A stretch of 64,000 nt of DNA. Source: Halieaceae bacterium. GTDB lineage: Bacteria > Pseudomonadota > Gammaproteobacteria > Pseudomonadales > Halieaceae. Positions within the stretch are counted from its first letter, which is position 1, and every line of letters begins with the position of its first letter. Under the pieces are notes generated by a model. The model saw nothing but the letters and a program-made list of their open reading frames with translations, was not told the DNA's origin and searched no databases. The position numbers and the translations under genes are program-made. Shown piece after piece: positions 33,728 to 43,172 of the stretch. The stretch lies in contig CACNSR010000003.1 in NCBI GenBank assembly GCA_902623175.1, positions 124,001 to 188,000 of the forward strand, written 5' to 3'.

Positions 33728-34339
33728 GTGCGTCGCGTTATCGCGATTGCCGGTGGCTCGGGGAGCGGGAAGTCCACGTTAGCAGCCGCTCTGCTGAAAT
33801 CCATCGGAAATGATAGTGTGTCGCTGTTACAGATCGATGCCTACTACCACGACTTGTCCCATCTGGCGCTTGAAGAGCGGGAGGCGGTCAATTTTGATCA
33901 CCCTGACGCGCTCGATCTAGATCTTTTTGCAGCCCACGTTGAAGCACTGCGTTCAGGGCGGGCGGTTGAGTGCCCGACCTACGATTTCACCACGCACTGC
34001 CGACGGTCTGAGACCGTCCATATCGCGCCCAGAGAAACCATTCTGATTGAGGGCATACTGGTTGCCTGCCGAGCTGACCTGCGGGCATTGGTCGATCGCT
34101 TGATTTTTGTAGCGACCGATGTGGCGCTGCGGCACAGCCGCAGGGTGTACCGTGATCAACACGAGCGCGGTCGCGATGTAGCGTCGATTAAGCGCTTCTG
34201 GGCCCGCGCGGAGGACACATTTGTAGAGTGGGGCGCCTTGGCCGAGGACACCGCAGATCTTTTTGTGGACGGTAGCGAGGAGGTTGAGGCGATGACTCGG
34301 TCAGTCCTTGACTATTTGAGCCAACAGTCAGATCAATGA
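33728..34339 (+). CDS. udk: Uridine kinase-like P-loop kinase
   Basis: The 203-residue kinase has Walker A GGSGSGKST at residues 9-17, QIDAYYHDL, NFDHPDALD and YDFTTHCR, all diagnostic of the uridine kinase/phosphoribulokinase family. GTG is the start. It probably phosphorylates uridine or cytidine for pyrimidine salvage. Confidence 0.88.
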   Translation: MRRVIAIAGGSGSGKSTLAAALLKSIGNDSVSLLQIDAYYHDLSHLALEEREAVNFDHPDALDLDLFAAHVEALRSGRAVECPTYDFTTHCRRSETVHIAPRETILIEGILVACRADLRALVDRLIFVATDVALRHSRRVYRDQHERGRDVASIKRFWARAEDTFVEWGALAEDTADLFVDGSEEVEAMTRSVLDYLSQQSDQ

Positions 34340-34390
34340 GACGCTGCACCACTGAGCCGCTCGACTATTCAGAAGGCAGCTTGCGAAGTT

Positions 34391-34666
34391 TCACTGCTCC
34401 CGCTGCTTGGCAACCCACTCGAAGTGTCGTGCTAGGGTTTCGTCCGTCGTCAGTGCTTCGAGAGTATTCAATTGCCGAGCCAGAGTCATTTCATCGTATT
34501 CCCGATGAATGCCACGATGGCATAACCTGCAGACGAGCACGCCGTGCTGGAGGTCGGCCTTCTTATAATGCCGCTTGAAATGCGCCCGACGGTGCACTTT
34601 TTTGGGGATGAGGTGGTGGAAGGTGAGTGGCACCCTGCGATGACAGCAAGCGCAGGGTTCCGACAT
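34391..34666 (-). CDS. Small HNH-like zinc-site protein
   Basis: The 91-residue protein carries two CxxC pairs (CACC and CRLC) around HHLIPKKVHRR and CHRGIHREY, the layout of small HNH-fold proteins. A nuclease role is inferred from the fold only. It stops upstream of the convergent udk end and starts 8 bp after the glutathione peroxidase stop, so the two are co-transcribed. Confidence 0.78.
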   Translation of the reverse strand: MSEPCACCHRRVPLTFHHLIPKKVHRRAHFKRHYKKADLQHGVLVCRLCHRGIHREYDEMTLARQLNTLEALTTDETLARHFEWVAKQREQ

Positions 34667-34674
34667 GGTTTGGC

Positions 34675-35226
34675 TCAGCTTTGTGCAGCTGAAAGTGCTG
34701 CCTCAATAGCGGCACGCATCTCTTCGCTATCAGGCCTCACGCCGCTAGAGAAGTGTTCCACAACCTCACCGGCTGGTGAGACCAGGTACTTATTGAAGTT
34801 CCAGCGCGGATAGCCCGCGGCTTCTCCGAGACCGCGGAAGACCGGGTTGGCATCCGAGCCACGAACCGCTGATGTGGCGATTACAGGAAAGGTCACGTCG
34901 TACTTTTCAAAACAGACCTCGGCGGCGTCTCCTTCATCATTGTCTTCCTGAAAAAAATCGTCGCTGGAGAATCCCAGTACGACCAGCCCGCTGCCTGTAT
35001 AGGTCTGGTGAACTTCCTCGAGGCCCTCGAACTGGGAGGTGTAGCCGCAGTAACTGGCGGTGTTCACGATCAACAACGCTTTGCCTTCGTAGGCTTCGCA
35101 AAACTGAACTTGCTCGGTTGATGCCAGCTTACGCATCGAATGATTCATAAAATCCGGACAAGAGGTGAACGCGGCTTGGCTGAAGAGTGCTGACAGCGTT
35201 GCCGTGATCAATACAAGGTGCTTCAT
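34675..35226 (-). CDS. Glutathione peroxidase family protein, exported
   Basis: The 183-residue protein starts with a Sec signal (MKHLVLITATLSALFSQA) and has the GPx core: peroxidatic Cys in NTASYCGYTSQFEGLE and WNFNKYLVSPAGEV. Extra Cys residues near the N-terminus and in EVCFEKYDVTFP could form the resolving disulfide. It should reduce peroxides in the periplasm with thioredoxin-like or thiol donors. Confidence 0.9.
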   Translation of the reverse strand: MKHLVLITATLSALFSQAAFTSCPDFMNHSMRKLASTEQVQFCEAYEGKALLIVNTASYCGYTSQFEGLEEVHQTYTGSGLVVLGFSSDDFFQEDNDEGDAAEVCFEKYDVTFPVIATSAVRGSDANPVFRGLGEAAGYPRWNFNKYLVSPAGEVVEHFSSGVRPDSEEMRAAIEAALSAAQS

Positions 35227-35290
35227 AAGGCTGTATTCCTGCGAAATGTGGGCTATGTACGCGACGCCTTCATCGGCAGATGCCTGTCAG

Positions 35291-36244
35291 TTAGGAGTTG
35301 GGGGCTTTGTTCACAACAGATTGGACGAAGGCTGCAATGGTTTCCCGGGTCCAGTCAGGCCGGCACGGGTGCGCGGCAACATGTGTACCCCATTCCTCCT
35401 TGCCATCGAGGCAGGCCTCTTCAACGGATATGGTCGGCACCCGGGAGAGGATGACGCTGGGGTTGCTGTTGGCGAGCTCGGCGGCAAAAGGTGAGCGAGT
35501 GACCGGATCTTCCCAGTCCTGCATCAGGAGGATGGGTAAGTCCAACGTCTTGGCCATTGCCAGTGGGCTCGTTTCACCGTGAGGCAGTCCGTATCGGTGA
35601 ATAGCGGCTCGCGCAGCGATGGAAAATAGTAGCGGAGGGAAACCAGTTTCAACCTCGCCAACCTCCATCGTGCTGTCCAGTACATCGAGTAACGGGTCGA
35701 GCAAAATTATCGCGTCGGCCTCGAGTTCATTCTTCATTGCATGGATGATCGTACTGCCCCCCATCGAGGCGCCTAGGAGAATTCGCGGCCGGTTACTGGG
35801 GTGGTGTTGGTCCAGCCATTGCGCGGTGGCGACCACATCTGGCCACTCCGCTAGTCCCATGCGCAATGTGCCATCGGTTACCGGCGAATTGCCGTGATTG
35901 CGAATGTCCATAGTTACCACTGAGATGTTCAGCTCGTGCAGCGTCCGATAGAAATCCAGCGAGCCGATGTACTGGGAGATGCGGTTGGAGCCCGCCCCGT
36001 GGACAAAAATGAGGTCAGCGATTGGCTGGTATGCGGGTATCCACCAGCCCTCAAGCAGTAGGTCACCGCTCGGTATCGTGATGTCCTGATAATCGAGATT
36101 GCGGGTGGCGGGTGTTTGGTCAACCGGGTAGGGCGTGGTTGCAATCAGGTGCGGGGGCGCCCAAAAAATCGATAGCAGTACCCAAAAGAGGATCAGGCCC
36201 AGTAGGGTCATAAGTGTAGTGCGTATCGCACGGGTCAATGCCAT
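35291..36244 (-). CDS. Membrane-anchored alpha/beta hydrolase
   Basis: The 317-residue protein has an N-terminal hydrophobic helix (LMTLLGLILFWVLLSIFW) and an alpha/beta-hydrolase domain: FVHGAGSNR oxyanion loop, VTMDIRNHGNS, and nucleophile Ser in LLGASMGGST near residue 160. The fold resembles dipeptidyl-peptidase-like or BEM46-type hydrolases. The substrate is unknown. It lies 6 bp from the acyltransferase gene. Confidence 0.85.
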   Translation of the reverse strand: MALTRAIRTTLMTLLGLILFWVLLSIFWAPPHLIATTPYPVDQTPATRNLDYQDITIPSGDLLLEGWWIPAYQPIADLIFVHGAGSNRISQYIGSLDFYRTLHELNISVVTMDIRNHGNSPVTDGTLRMGLAEWPDVVATAQWLDQHHPSNRPRILLGASMGGSTIIHAMKNELEADAIILLDPLLDVLDSTMEVGEVETGFPPLLFSIAARAAIHRYGLPHGETSPLAMAKTLDLPILLMQDWEDPVTRSPFAAELANSNPSVILSRVPTISVEEACLDGKEEWGTHVAAHPCRPDWTRETIAAFVQSVVNKAPNS

Positions 36245-36250
36245 GTGTGA

Positions 36251-37117
36251 TCAGGCAGACAGTAGGCGTCGCAGCCAGCTGTCTTGGTGCCGTTCCTGTT
36301 CTCTCAGGAGCAACAAACTTTGAATCTCCGTTTCGATTGCCGTGGCGAACTGCCGCCGCAGTGCGGTCAGTTTTTGTCTCGACAGTGTCTGGCTTTTGTA
36401 TTGCGCCAGATCAATCGGTGCCCCTATGGCGAAATATGTGGTCTTGGGTTTTGGTAATGGCCCGCCCAGCAAGCCGGCGGGTATGGGCGGCACTAGGTCA
36501 GAACGGAGATCCTTTGGCAGCACCCCGGTCTTCATGAGCATTTTCATAAGTGCCGAGTTAAATAGGGTCTCAGAGGACAGGGCATGATCATAGTATTCAT
36601 CAGGACCTACCGAGGCGACGGGCACCACGGTGTAGCCCGCCTTGGCAGCCAGCTTGACGAAGCCGTAACGCTGCTTCCATTGCAGCTGATAGCGGGCCTC
36701 AAGGGGCTTTACGGATTCATAGGCCCCCCCGGGGTAGAGCAATAGATCATCGCCGCGTGCCATCAGTCTCTCAACAATGGGTGCCTGCCCTGATACACCC
36801 CCCATTGCATGGGCGATGGCCGCGTAGTGGACGTTGGCAAAAAGCGATTTGTCTCCCAAACCCTTCACATACCTGCCGTGGTCGTAGTAGAGATAGAGAT
36901 GAAACAGTACGGCATCAACGGCCATAAAGGCGTGATTTCCAACAAACAATGCGGGTTTGTCAGGCAGGTTTTCGAGGCCAACAAACTTCGGCTTGAACCA
37001 GGCGCGCGCAAACCCCGCAGCAAGGGCTACCTGAGGTGCGGTGGGCATGCCATAGCGGGAAATGTACTCGACGTAGGCGTCCGGATCGGATTCTGGGGAG
37101 GGGGCTCGCTGAACCAT
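36251..37117 (-). CDS. Lysophospholipid acyltransferase-like (PlsC superfamily)
   Basis: The 288-residue protein has the acyltransferase core with NHAFMAVDAVLF in place of the HX4D box (five residues between His and Asp), and LLYPGGAYESVKP for the glycine/glutamate motif. This variant is seen in TMEM68/diacylglycerol-acyltransferase-like members rather than classical PlsC. It probably transfers an acyl chain to a glycerolipid or alcohol. Confidence 0.82.
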   Translation of the reverse strand: MVQRAPSPESDPDAYVEYISRYGMPTAPQVALAAGFARAWFKPKFVGLENLPDKPALFVGNHAFMAVDAVLFHLYLYYDHGRYVKGLGDKSLFANVHYAAIAHAMGGVSGQAPIVERLMARGDDLLLYPGGAYESVKPLEARYQLQWKQRYGFVKLAAKAGYTVVPVASVGPDEYYDHALSSETLFNSALMKMLMKTGVLPKDLRSDLVPPIPAGLLGGPLPKPKTTYFAIGAPIDLAQYKSQTLSRQKLTALRRQFATAIETEIQSLLLLREQERHQDSWLRRLLSA

Positions 37118-37213
37118 CTTCTACACTCGTTTCGTACATCGAGCTTACCAAAAGCTCTTCTCTATTTTAGCGGCACTATTGCCGTGGCGCGGCGGCGAAC
37201 TGCCTTGGGTGAT

Positions 37214-38101
37214 ATGGCAAACAGCACTTTCAAACATTGGGCGCTGCTCGCATACCTCGTGTTGGTATGGGGTTTTGCCTTCGCATTGATTGCCGTAGCA
37301 CTGGAGTCGTTCCATCCGCTTTTCATCGTGTGGTGTCGTCTTTGGATGGGTGCGCTGGTCGTCTGGTGCGTATGGCGGTGGCGCCAGCAACGATGGTGTC
37401 TCGGCCGGGAGTGGTGGCCAAGACTCACATTGTTGAGTCTCACAGGCAATATCATTCCGTTCTCGCTAATCGCCTGGGCAGAGCAGTCAGTGCCCTCGGC
37501 TGAAGTGGGCATACTCATGGCTCTGATGCCCATTGCAACATTACTCCTCGCCCACTGGTTACTGGATCATGAGCCGCTCACCTGGAGACGTTTCTCCGGC
37601 GTCGTGGTGGGGTTTGCCGGCGTTGCGATCTTGGTGGGCGACGACCTGCTCTCGGCGGGAGCCAGCGGCCAGTGGCGGGGTCAACTTGCAGCATTGTTGG
37701 CGACTGTCAGTTACGCGTTCAATGGTGTCTATGCGAAGCGCCTTCCCGCTCAAGAGCCTGTGGCGCTAGCCTTGGGTACACTCGGCATTGGAAGTATTTT
37801 GCTGGCGGTGCCGGCGCTCTGGGCGCAGCTCGCTGGGCCCGGTCTTGATATCACGGCGGGTGCCACGAGTGTGCTGATGGTGCTCGGCGTGATGGCAACG
37901 GGGGTCGCCACCTGGTGCTATTTCGTGGTGGTGACGGAGAGGGGCCCCGGGTTTCTCTCGACCATCAACTATCTGATTCCCGCGGTGGCCTTTGCAGCGG
38001 GCACGCTTTTCCTCGCCGAGCCCTGGGGCTGGGAGCATCTCATTGCGTTGGCCATGATTTTGGTTGGTGTGGGCCTTATTCAGGTCAGGCAAGCGCGTTA
38101 G
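37214..38101 (+). CDS. EamA-family drug/metabolite transporter
   Basis: The 295-residue protein has ten predicted membrane segments in two EamA repeats. It starts MANSTFKHWALLAYLVLVWGF and includes WAEQSVPSAEVGILMALMP and the second repeat near GQLAALLATVSYAFNGVYAKR. I chose ATG at 37214 because the longer frame to 36809 covers the opposite-strand acyltransferase. The exported metabolite is unknown. Confidence 0.88.
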   Translation: MANSTFKHWALLAYLVLVWGFAFALIAVALESFHPLFIVWCRLWMGALVVWCVWRWRQQRWCLGREWWPRLTLLSLTGNIIPFSLIAWAEQSVPSAEVGILMALMPIATLLLAHWLLDHEPLTWRRFSGVVVGFAGVAILVGDDLLSAGASGQWRGQLAALLATVSYAFNGVYAKRLPAQEPVALALGTLGIGSILLAVPALWAQLAGPGLDITAGATSVLMVLGVMATGVATWCYFVVVTERGPGFLSTINYLIPAVAFAAGTLFLAEPWGWEHLIALAMILVGVGLIQVRQAR

Positions 38102-38104
38102 GGT

Positions 38105-38956
38105 CTAGAGCTCAAAACGCTCGCGAAGGAAGTGTGCGACACCGTCCTCATCGTGGTGCCCGATAACCTCGTCCGCGGCGTCAAGAATTATCGGGTCAGC
38201 GTTGGCCGGGGCGTAGCACTCGCTGGCAGACTCGAACATGCTCAGGTCATTGTCGCCGTCGCCGAACGCGATCACGTGATCAATCCCGAGCTCTTCTCGT
38301 AGATAGTTGATCCCGTTGCCTTTGCTGCCAAGGCTGTGGTGAATATCGATCCAGTGCAGCGCGCGTTCATTGGTCGCATGCTCCCCTATTTCCCGCTCGT
38401 GAATCGCAATGCCTGAGTAGGCAACAAGATGAGGCTCATCAGCGATGCTTGCGCTGACTCTTTCCACCGCCTCGGCGCTGCCTAGCGAGAACACGTTAAT
38501 GACGCTGATTTCGTCGGGCATCGCTGTCAGTGGTGCCAGTGGGAGCTGTCGCTCCGCTTCAAACAGGTCGGCCAGTTTATGTTCGCTCTGGCTCTTTAGG
38601 GGCCCGTGATAAAGCGCATGGCGCTGCCCGGGCTGTAGCGAGAAGACAAAGGGTGTGAGGTCATTTAGAGTAAAGGCTGCCAGCACATGCCAGACCTCTT
38701 CACGGGTCAAAAGGTGATGATGACTGTAACGCGCCTCTTCCGGTGACCAGATAATCGCACCATTTTTGAGAATCAAGGGCAGCGTGAAGTGATGGTCTTT
38801 CAGGGGGCCGGTGGCGGCCTGCAGCGTCCGACCGGTAGCGACGGTGTAGGGGATATTGCGGGCCCGCATCTTGACGAGCGTCTCTGCGGTATAGGTCGAA
38901 ATCTTTGAGCACTTGTCCAGCAAGGTGCCATCAAGATCAAAAACAACCAGCGTCAT
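38105..38956 (-). CDS. HAD-superfamily phosphatase, Cof type
   Basis: The 283-residue HAD hydrolase has the DLDGTLL nucleophile motif at residues 7-13, TGRT, the Lys motif region SKGNGINYL and the GDGDNDLSMF motif near residue 230, with a Cof-type (C2B) cap between. These dephosphorylate sugar phosphates, FMN or similar small molecules. It converges with the EamA gene at a 3-bp gap. Confidence 0.9.
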   Translation of the reverse strand: MTLVVFDLDGTLLDKCSKISTYTAETLVKMRARNIPYTVATGRTLQAATGPLKDHHFTLPLILKNGAIIWSPEEARYSHHHLLTREEVWHVLAAFTLNDLTPFVFSLQPGQRHALYHGPLKSQSEHKLADLFEAERQLPLAPLTAMPDEISVINVFSLGSAEAVERVSASIADEPHLVAYSGIAIHEREIGEHATNERALHWIDIHHSLGSKGNGINYLREELGIDHVIAFGDGDNDLSMFESASECYAPANADPIILDAADEVIGHHDEDGVAHFLRERFEL

Positions 38957-39005
38957 CGGTTAGACACCGGTCTGCCAAAAAACCGCAATATCCATCATCG
39001 TTTTC

Positions 39006-39602
39006 TCAATGTTCCGTTAGCACTAGATCGGCTGTGAGTGACTCGCGGATGGCGGCCGGGGCCTCATAGCGATCAATAGGATAGCTGGGGTGGTCAATGC
39101 CTGCGTACAGAGTGGCGCCATACTTAAGTGCATTGGTTTGCTCGGGCGTCACCTCAAAGCGCAAAAAATGCACGGATGCCGTCTTATCAGCGGTGGTGCG
39201 ATCAAGATCCTCGTCGGCAATCGGGACGATGCGGTCGAGGTCTCCTACCTGTAACCAAACCTGATCTTCAATCCCAATCATCTCTCCGAGGCGAACGGCG
39301 CGTTGCGCTGGGTCAGCGATTTCGATCATGAAAGTCGCCTTCCAGTTGTGACCGTCCGGGATCAACGGGTTGTAGGCGCTGAGCTCTTCTTCGATGCCTT
39401 CTGCCTCAAAGACACGCTCAATCCGGAGCATTTCTTGAATCTGGTAGCGAATGGTGGTGGCGTCTTCGAAGTAGAGCCGGGCGTGCTCACCCAGCGCTAA
39501 CTGTCGATTTTTCTTGTGGGCCATGACCTCGGCCCGAAAGTCTGAACGCCTGGTGGCGTACTCTTCAAGGCTCCACAAGTCATCACGCGTTAACTGTGCC
39601 AT
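39006..39602 (-). CDS. DUF3501 family protein
   Basis: The 198-residue soluble protein matches DUF3501 in length and in segments such as MAHKKNRQLALGEHARLYFE and LRIERVFEAEGIEEELSAYN. It lies 45 bp after the Fe-S protein gene. DUF3501, this Fe-S protein and rubrerythrin recur together in proteobacteria, so a part in peroxide or oxygen defence is likely, but the activity is unknown. Confidence 0.88.
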   Translation of the reverse strand: MAQLTRDDLWSLEEYATRRSDFRAEVMAHKKNRQLALGEHARLYFEDATTIRYQIQEMLRIERVFEAEGIEEELSAYNPLIPDGHNWKATFMIEIADPAQRAVRLGEMIGIEDQVWLQVGDLDRIVPIADEDLDRTTADKTASVHFLRFEVTPEQTNALKYGATLYAGIDHPSYPIDRYEAPAAIRESLTADLVLTEH

Positions 39603-39647
39603 GTTCGATCCCTCGATGGTGCATTTAATTGAATACAGTTTAGAGGA

Positions 39648-40970
39648 TTAAAGGCCGTAAGCCTCGCGCAGTAGCGTCATCGGGTGCTCTGCCTTGTCCA
39701 CCTTGGCTGATAGATGAGCGATGTGCCCCCCCGCCATCGGGCAATCACTGATAAAACGATCGGGCGCCTGCTCGTCGACCTTGCGAACGGTGGGTCGCGC
39801 AATCTTCACCGATTTGTCACGGGTCTCTTTTCTGACTGCGTAGGTGCCGTCATGACCCGAACACCGCTCGTAGGCAGTGACATCACTCTCATTGACAAGA
39901 TTGAGTACGTCCCTCGTCTTTAAACCAATATTCTGCACTCGCTGGTGACAGGCGACTTGATAAGCCACGCTACCTAGCGCTGTGGTGAACTCGGTTTTCA
40001 GGGCATCGCCCTTGTGTCGCGCCCACAGATACTCAAATGGGTCAAAGAAGGCCTTCTGCACCTTAATGACATCCGGATCATCCGGATACATCAAGGGCAG
40101 TTCCTGTTTGTACATCAGCACGCAGGAGGGGATTGGGGCCGTTAGGTCGTAGCCCTCATCCACCAGTTTAGCTAGCGCTGGTATATTGGCTCGCTTCAGT
40201 GCGTCCACGTTATTCAGATCTCCGAGCTCGAGCTTCGGCATGCCGCAGCACTGCTCCTTCGGCACGATATCGATGTGAATGCCGTTGTGCTGAAACACTT
40301 TGACAAAATCTTCACCCACCTCGGGGCTGTTGTAATTGCCATAACAGGTCGCATAGAGCGCCACCTTCCCGGCAGTGTCGCCTACCGCTGTCGGGTCCTG
40401 AGGCTGTAGCAAGGGTTTGACCCTTTTGCGCAAGGTCTTGTTATGCAGCTTGGGTAGCGGCGCCTCATGGTGGATATCCAGGCTGGCGGACAGCGCCTTT
40501 CGGAATACGCCCGTATTGTTGAGTGCATTAACAGTCACATCAATGAGCGGGATAGAGGTAGTCGACAGCAGCTTGTCCGTACTCGTCAGTGCGCGGTCCC
40601 TAAGCGATGCCCCTTGATTTTTGAACTTCTGCGCCTTGGCGCGAAGCATCAGGTGGGGAAAGTCGACGCTGAACTCGTGGGGTGGCACATAGGGACACTT
40701 AGTCAGATAGCACAGATCGCAGAGATAGCACTGTTCGGCGACCTTGTCGTAGTCGGCTTTGGCAACCCCGTCGACCTCCATCGTGTCGGACTCGTCAATC
40801 AGATCAAACAGGGTGGGAAATGCGTCGCACAGACTGACGCAACGACGGCATCCGTGACAAACGTCAAAGACTCGTTCCAGTTCCTCGTTGAGCGAGCTTT
40901 TATCCCAAAAATCCTCACTCTGCCAATCCAGAGGATGCCGAGTGGGTGCGTCAATACTGCCTTCTCTCAT
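39648..40970 (-). CDS. GlpC/heterodisulfide-reductase-like Fe-S protein
   Basis: The 440-residue protein has an N-terminal two-[4Fe-4S] domain (CHGCRRCVSLC near residue 35 and CYLCDLCYLTKCPY near 82) and C-terminal cysteine-rich CCG-type repeats with QCCGMPKLE and ACHQRVQN. The fold is that of GlpC or HdrB-like electron-transfer subunits, here without a catalytic partner. With rubrerythrin and DUF3501 it may pass electrons for peroxide reduction. Confidence 0.9.
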   Translation of the reverse strand: MREGSIDAPTRHPLDWQSEDFWDKSSLNEELERVFDVCHGCRRCVSLCDAFPTLFDLIDESDTMEVDGVAKADYDKVAEQCYLCDLCYLTKCPYVPPHEFSVDFPHLMLRAKAQKFKNQGASLRDRALTSTDKLLSTTSIPLIDVTVNALNNTGVFRKALSASLDIHHEAPLPKLHNKTLRKRVKPLLQPQDPTAVGDTAGKVALYATCYGNYNSPEVGEDFVKVFQHNGIHIDIVPKEQCCGMPKLELGDLNNVDALKRANIPALAKLVDEGYDLTAPIPSCVLMYKQELPLMYPDDPDVIKVQKAFFDPFEYLWARHKGDALKTEFTTALGSVAYQVACHQRVQNIGLKTRDVLNLVNESDVTAYERCSGHDGTYAVRKETRDKSVKIARPTVRKVDEQAPDRFISDCPMAGGHIAHLSAKVDKAEHPMTLLREAYGL

Positions 40971-41063
40971 GACCTGTTGTGCTCTTGGTTACAGAAAAAA
41001 TTGTTCATCTCGTTGCTGGCAAGCGGGTTGCCGAGCGGGATGAATCTTCGGAGGGGCGTTAGC

Positions 41064-41098
41064 CGGAAAAAAACAAGGGGAGCAAAATTGCTCCCCTT
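41064..41098 (-). terminator. Rho-independent terminator of the rubrerythrin gene
   Basis: A perfect 11-bp stem (AAGGGGAGCAA at 41075-41085 with TTGCTCCCCTT at 41088-41098) is followed on the minus strand by seven T. It lies 24 bp beyond the rubrerythrin stop and isolates that gene from the Fe-S operon. Confidence 0.92.
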
Positions 41099-41122
41099 AC
41101 TGTGCTTTCGCGAGAGCTAGAG

Positions 41123-41542
41123 TTAACCGTCAAGGTTGTCCAGCGCTTTCTGGAAGCGATTGGCGTGGCTGCGCTCGGCCTTGGCCAGTGTTTCGAACCA
41201 GTCTGCGATCTCGTCAAAACCCTCGTCACGCGCCGTCTTAGCCATTCCTGGGTACATATCGGTATACTCGTGAGTCTCGCCGGCAATGGACGCCTCGAGA
41301 TTCTTCTTGGTATCGCCCATCGGCAGCCCAGTAGCAGGATCGCCGACTTCCTCTAGATACTCCAGATGGCCGTGCGCATGCCCGGTTTCTCCTTCTGCTG
41401 TAGATCGGAAGACCGCGGCTACGTCATTATAACCCTCGACGTCCGCCTTTGAGGCGAAGTAGAGGTACCGCCGATTCGCCTGAGATTCACCCGCGAAAGC
41501 GTCCTTCAGATTTTGCTCCGTAGTACTACCTTTCAGACCCAT
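41123..41542 (-). CDS. Rubrerythrin (diiron domain only)
   Basis: The 139-residue ferritin-like diiron protein has paired Glu/ExxH ligands in [41 protein letters not shown] and [11 protein letters not shown]. The C-terminal rubredoxin domain of classical rubrerythrin is absent. It reduces hydrogen peroxide. It diverges from oxyR, so OxyR control is likely. Confidence 0.92.
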   Translation of the reverse strand: MGLKGSTTEQNLKDAFAGESQANRRYLYFASKADVEGYNDVAAVFRSTAEGETGHAHGHLEYLEEVGDPATGLPMGDTKKNLEASIAGETHEYTDMYPGMAKTARDEGFDEIADWFETLAKAERSHANRFQKALDNLDG

Positions 41543-41665
41543 GACTTACTCCCTGTGTGTTGCTTTTGGAATTACTAAGGCAGTAGGAAACACCTCTGCC
41601 GTCTTCGTGCAGTTAATATACCGAGGTTGCTCAATTTTGGCTTACTGGAAATATAAATAAAGTCG

Positions 41666-41680
41666 ATCGGAAAAACCGAT
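41666..41680. promoter_or_regulatory. Inverted repeat between rubrerythrin and oxyR genes
   Basis: ATCGG-AAAAA-CCGAT is a perfect inverted repeat in the 259-bp divergent gap. It is a candidate regulator site, though it does not match the classical OxyR ATAG-spaced pattern well. Confidence 0.35.
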
Positions 41681-41801
41681 TATTATCTGACCCACCTGTG
41701 GGAGGCGAGGCCGCCGTGTAGCCGGGCGTCTTACGTCACACCGTCAACCCGACTTGGAAGGGCAATTTGGCCCAATCTGTTGGTCGGTAAGGAGAGTCGT
41801 T

Positions 41802-42701
41802 GTGCGTCAACCGACACTGAAACAGCTACGTTACCTGTGTGCGGTCGCGGAGCACCGTCACTTTGGTCAGGCCGCCACAGCCTGCCATGTGAGTCAGAGC
41901 ACGCTCAGCGCCGGAGTGCTCGAGCTCGAGGAATGTCTCGGCGCGAGTCTGGTAGAGCGCAACAACCGCAGAGTGTTTCTCACCATGCTAGGTTCAGAGG
42001 TAGTGGAGCGAGCCCGGGACTTGCTGGTCGATGTAGAGGACATGGTGAGTCTGTGCGCGGGTCAAGGCGTGCCTTTTCAGGGTCGGATGCGCATGGGGGT
42101 GATCCCGACGGTTGCGCCTTATCTGCTGCCAGGTTTGCTGGGGCGAATCCGATCGCAACATCGCGAGTTCAAGCTGTTCATCCGTGAGGATCTCAGTCAG
42201 CCGCTGGTTGGCGCACTTCTTGCGGGTGAGCTCGATGTACTGTTGCTCGCTTTGCCGTTTCCTGCCGAGAAGGTGGAGACGATGCCGCTGTTTGAGGACG
42301 ACTTTCTGTTGGCCTGCCCACCTGACCACCCACTTGCGAGTCGGGCGCCTCTGAGAAGTGCGGATTTGAAAGGCGAATCTTTACTGCTTTTGGAGGAGGG
42401 GCATTGTCTTCGTGACCATGCTTTGGAGGCATGCAACCTGAAAGATTCTCAGATTACAGCGCCCTATCAGGCCACCAGCCTCGCTACCATTGTACAAATG
42501 GTGGCCAATGGTATTGGTGTGACGCTATTGCCCGGTATGGCTGTGGAGGCGGGTATTGCCGGTAACACGACGCTGGCGGTGAAGCCGTTTGATCAGGCTA
42601 ACATTACGCGGCAGATCGGGCTGATGTGGCGGAAAAAGACACCGCGGTCGGTCGAATTCCGGCTATTGGGGGAACTGATCGCGACGTCGGTCGCGGGGTG
42701 A
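41802..42701 (+). CDS. oxyR: Hydrogen-peroxide regulator OxyR
   Basis: The 299-residue LysR-type regulator has the N-terminal helix-turn-helix ([20 protein letters not shown]) and the redox loop [12 protein letters not shown] with C202 and C211, spaced as C199 and C208 of E. coli OxyR. Peroxide forms a disulfide between them and switches the tetramer on. GTG at 41802 follows AAGGAG by seven bases; an earlier frame start at 41754 lacks this. Confidence 0.95.
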   Translation: MRQPTLKQLRYLCAVAEHRHFGQAATACHVSQSTLSAGVLELEECLGASLVERNNRRVFLTMLGSEVVERARDLLVDVEDMVSLCAGQGVPFQGRMRMGVIPTVAPYLLPGLLGRIRSQHREFKLFIREDLSQPLVGALLAGELDVLLLALPFPAEKVETMPLFEDDFLLACPPDHPLASRAPLRSADLKGESLLLLEEGHCLRDHALEACNLKDSQITAPYQATSLATIVQMVANGIGVTLLPGMAVEAGIAGNTTLAVKPFDQANITRQIGLMWRKKTPRSVEFRLLGELIATSVAG

Positions 42702-42715
42702 TCTCCCGATAGAGA

Positions 42716-43166
42716 CTATCGGCGCCGGCCTTTGCCGCGATGCTCCCCTGCGTGTTGAGTGCGATAGTTGCCGCGCCCGGGCTTCACCACCCGATGGCGC
42801 TTCGGTGGGTGCCGCGAGGGGACGAGGTGCCTGGCGCATCATGCCCTGGTCGGTAGTCCCGGGGTGCGCAGTGATAAAGTAGGGGTCGAGATACTGCTTC
42901 TCGCCTTCCTATCGGGACCCCGTTCAAACATCTCGGCAAACCGGTCATAGCTCCCAACACCCGGCTTCATCATCCTGGAAAGTCTATCAGATTCAGTTAT
43001 TTGTGGGTCAAACTTCAGAAAGCCATCGATATGGTGGGTCACGAATTCGCGCACATACTCTGGGCTTTCTACCGCTGGGTCGTAACGGAGCCCTGATGCA
43101 ATCAGCACTTTTTCATGCCCTCGGTTTCCCGAGCTTTGCTATACGGGTTAACCAGCGGGTTGGGCT
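42716..43166 (-). pseudogene. ygiQ: Decayed ygiQ (radical SAM protein) relic
   Basis: The reverse strand reads YgiQ sequence in pieces. NPLVNPYSKARETEGMKK comes first. After a frame change at a run of five T (43109-43113) it reads VLIASGLRYDPAVESPEY, THHIDGFLKFDPQ and MMKPGVGSYDRFAEMF. A second frame change near 42915 leads to [18 protein letters not shown] large internal deletion follows, then a third frame ends in a basic tail. The first 400 or more residues are missing. A normal YgiQ exceeds 600 residues. Confidence 0.85.
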
Positions 43167-43172
43167 TCGTGA

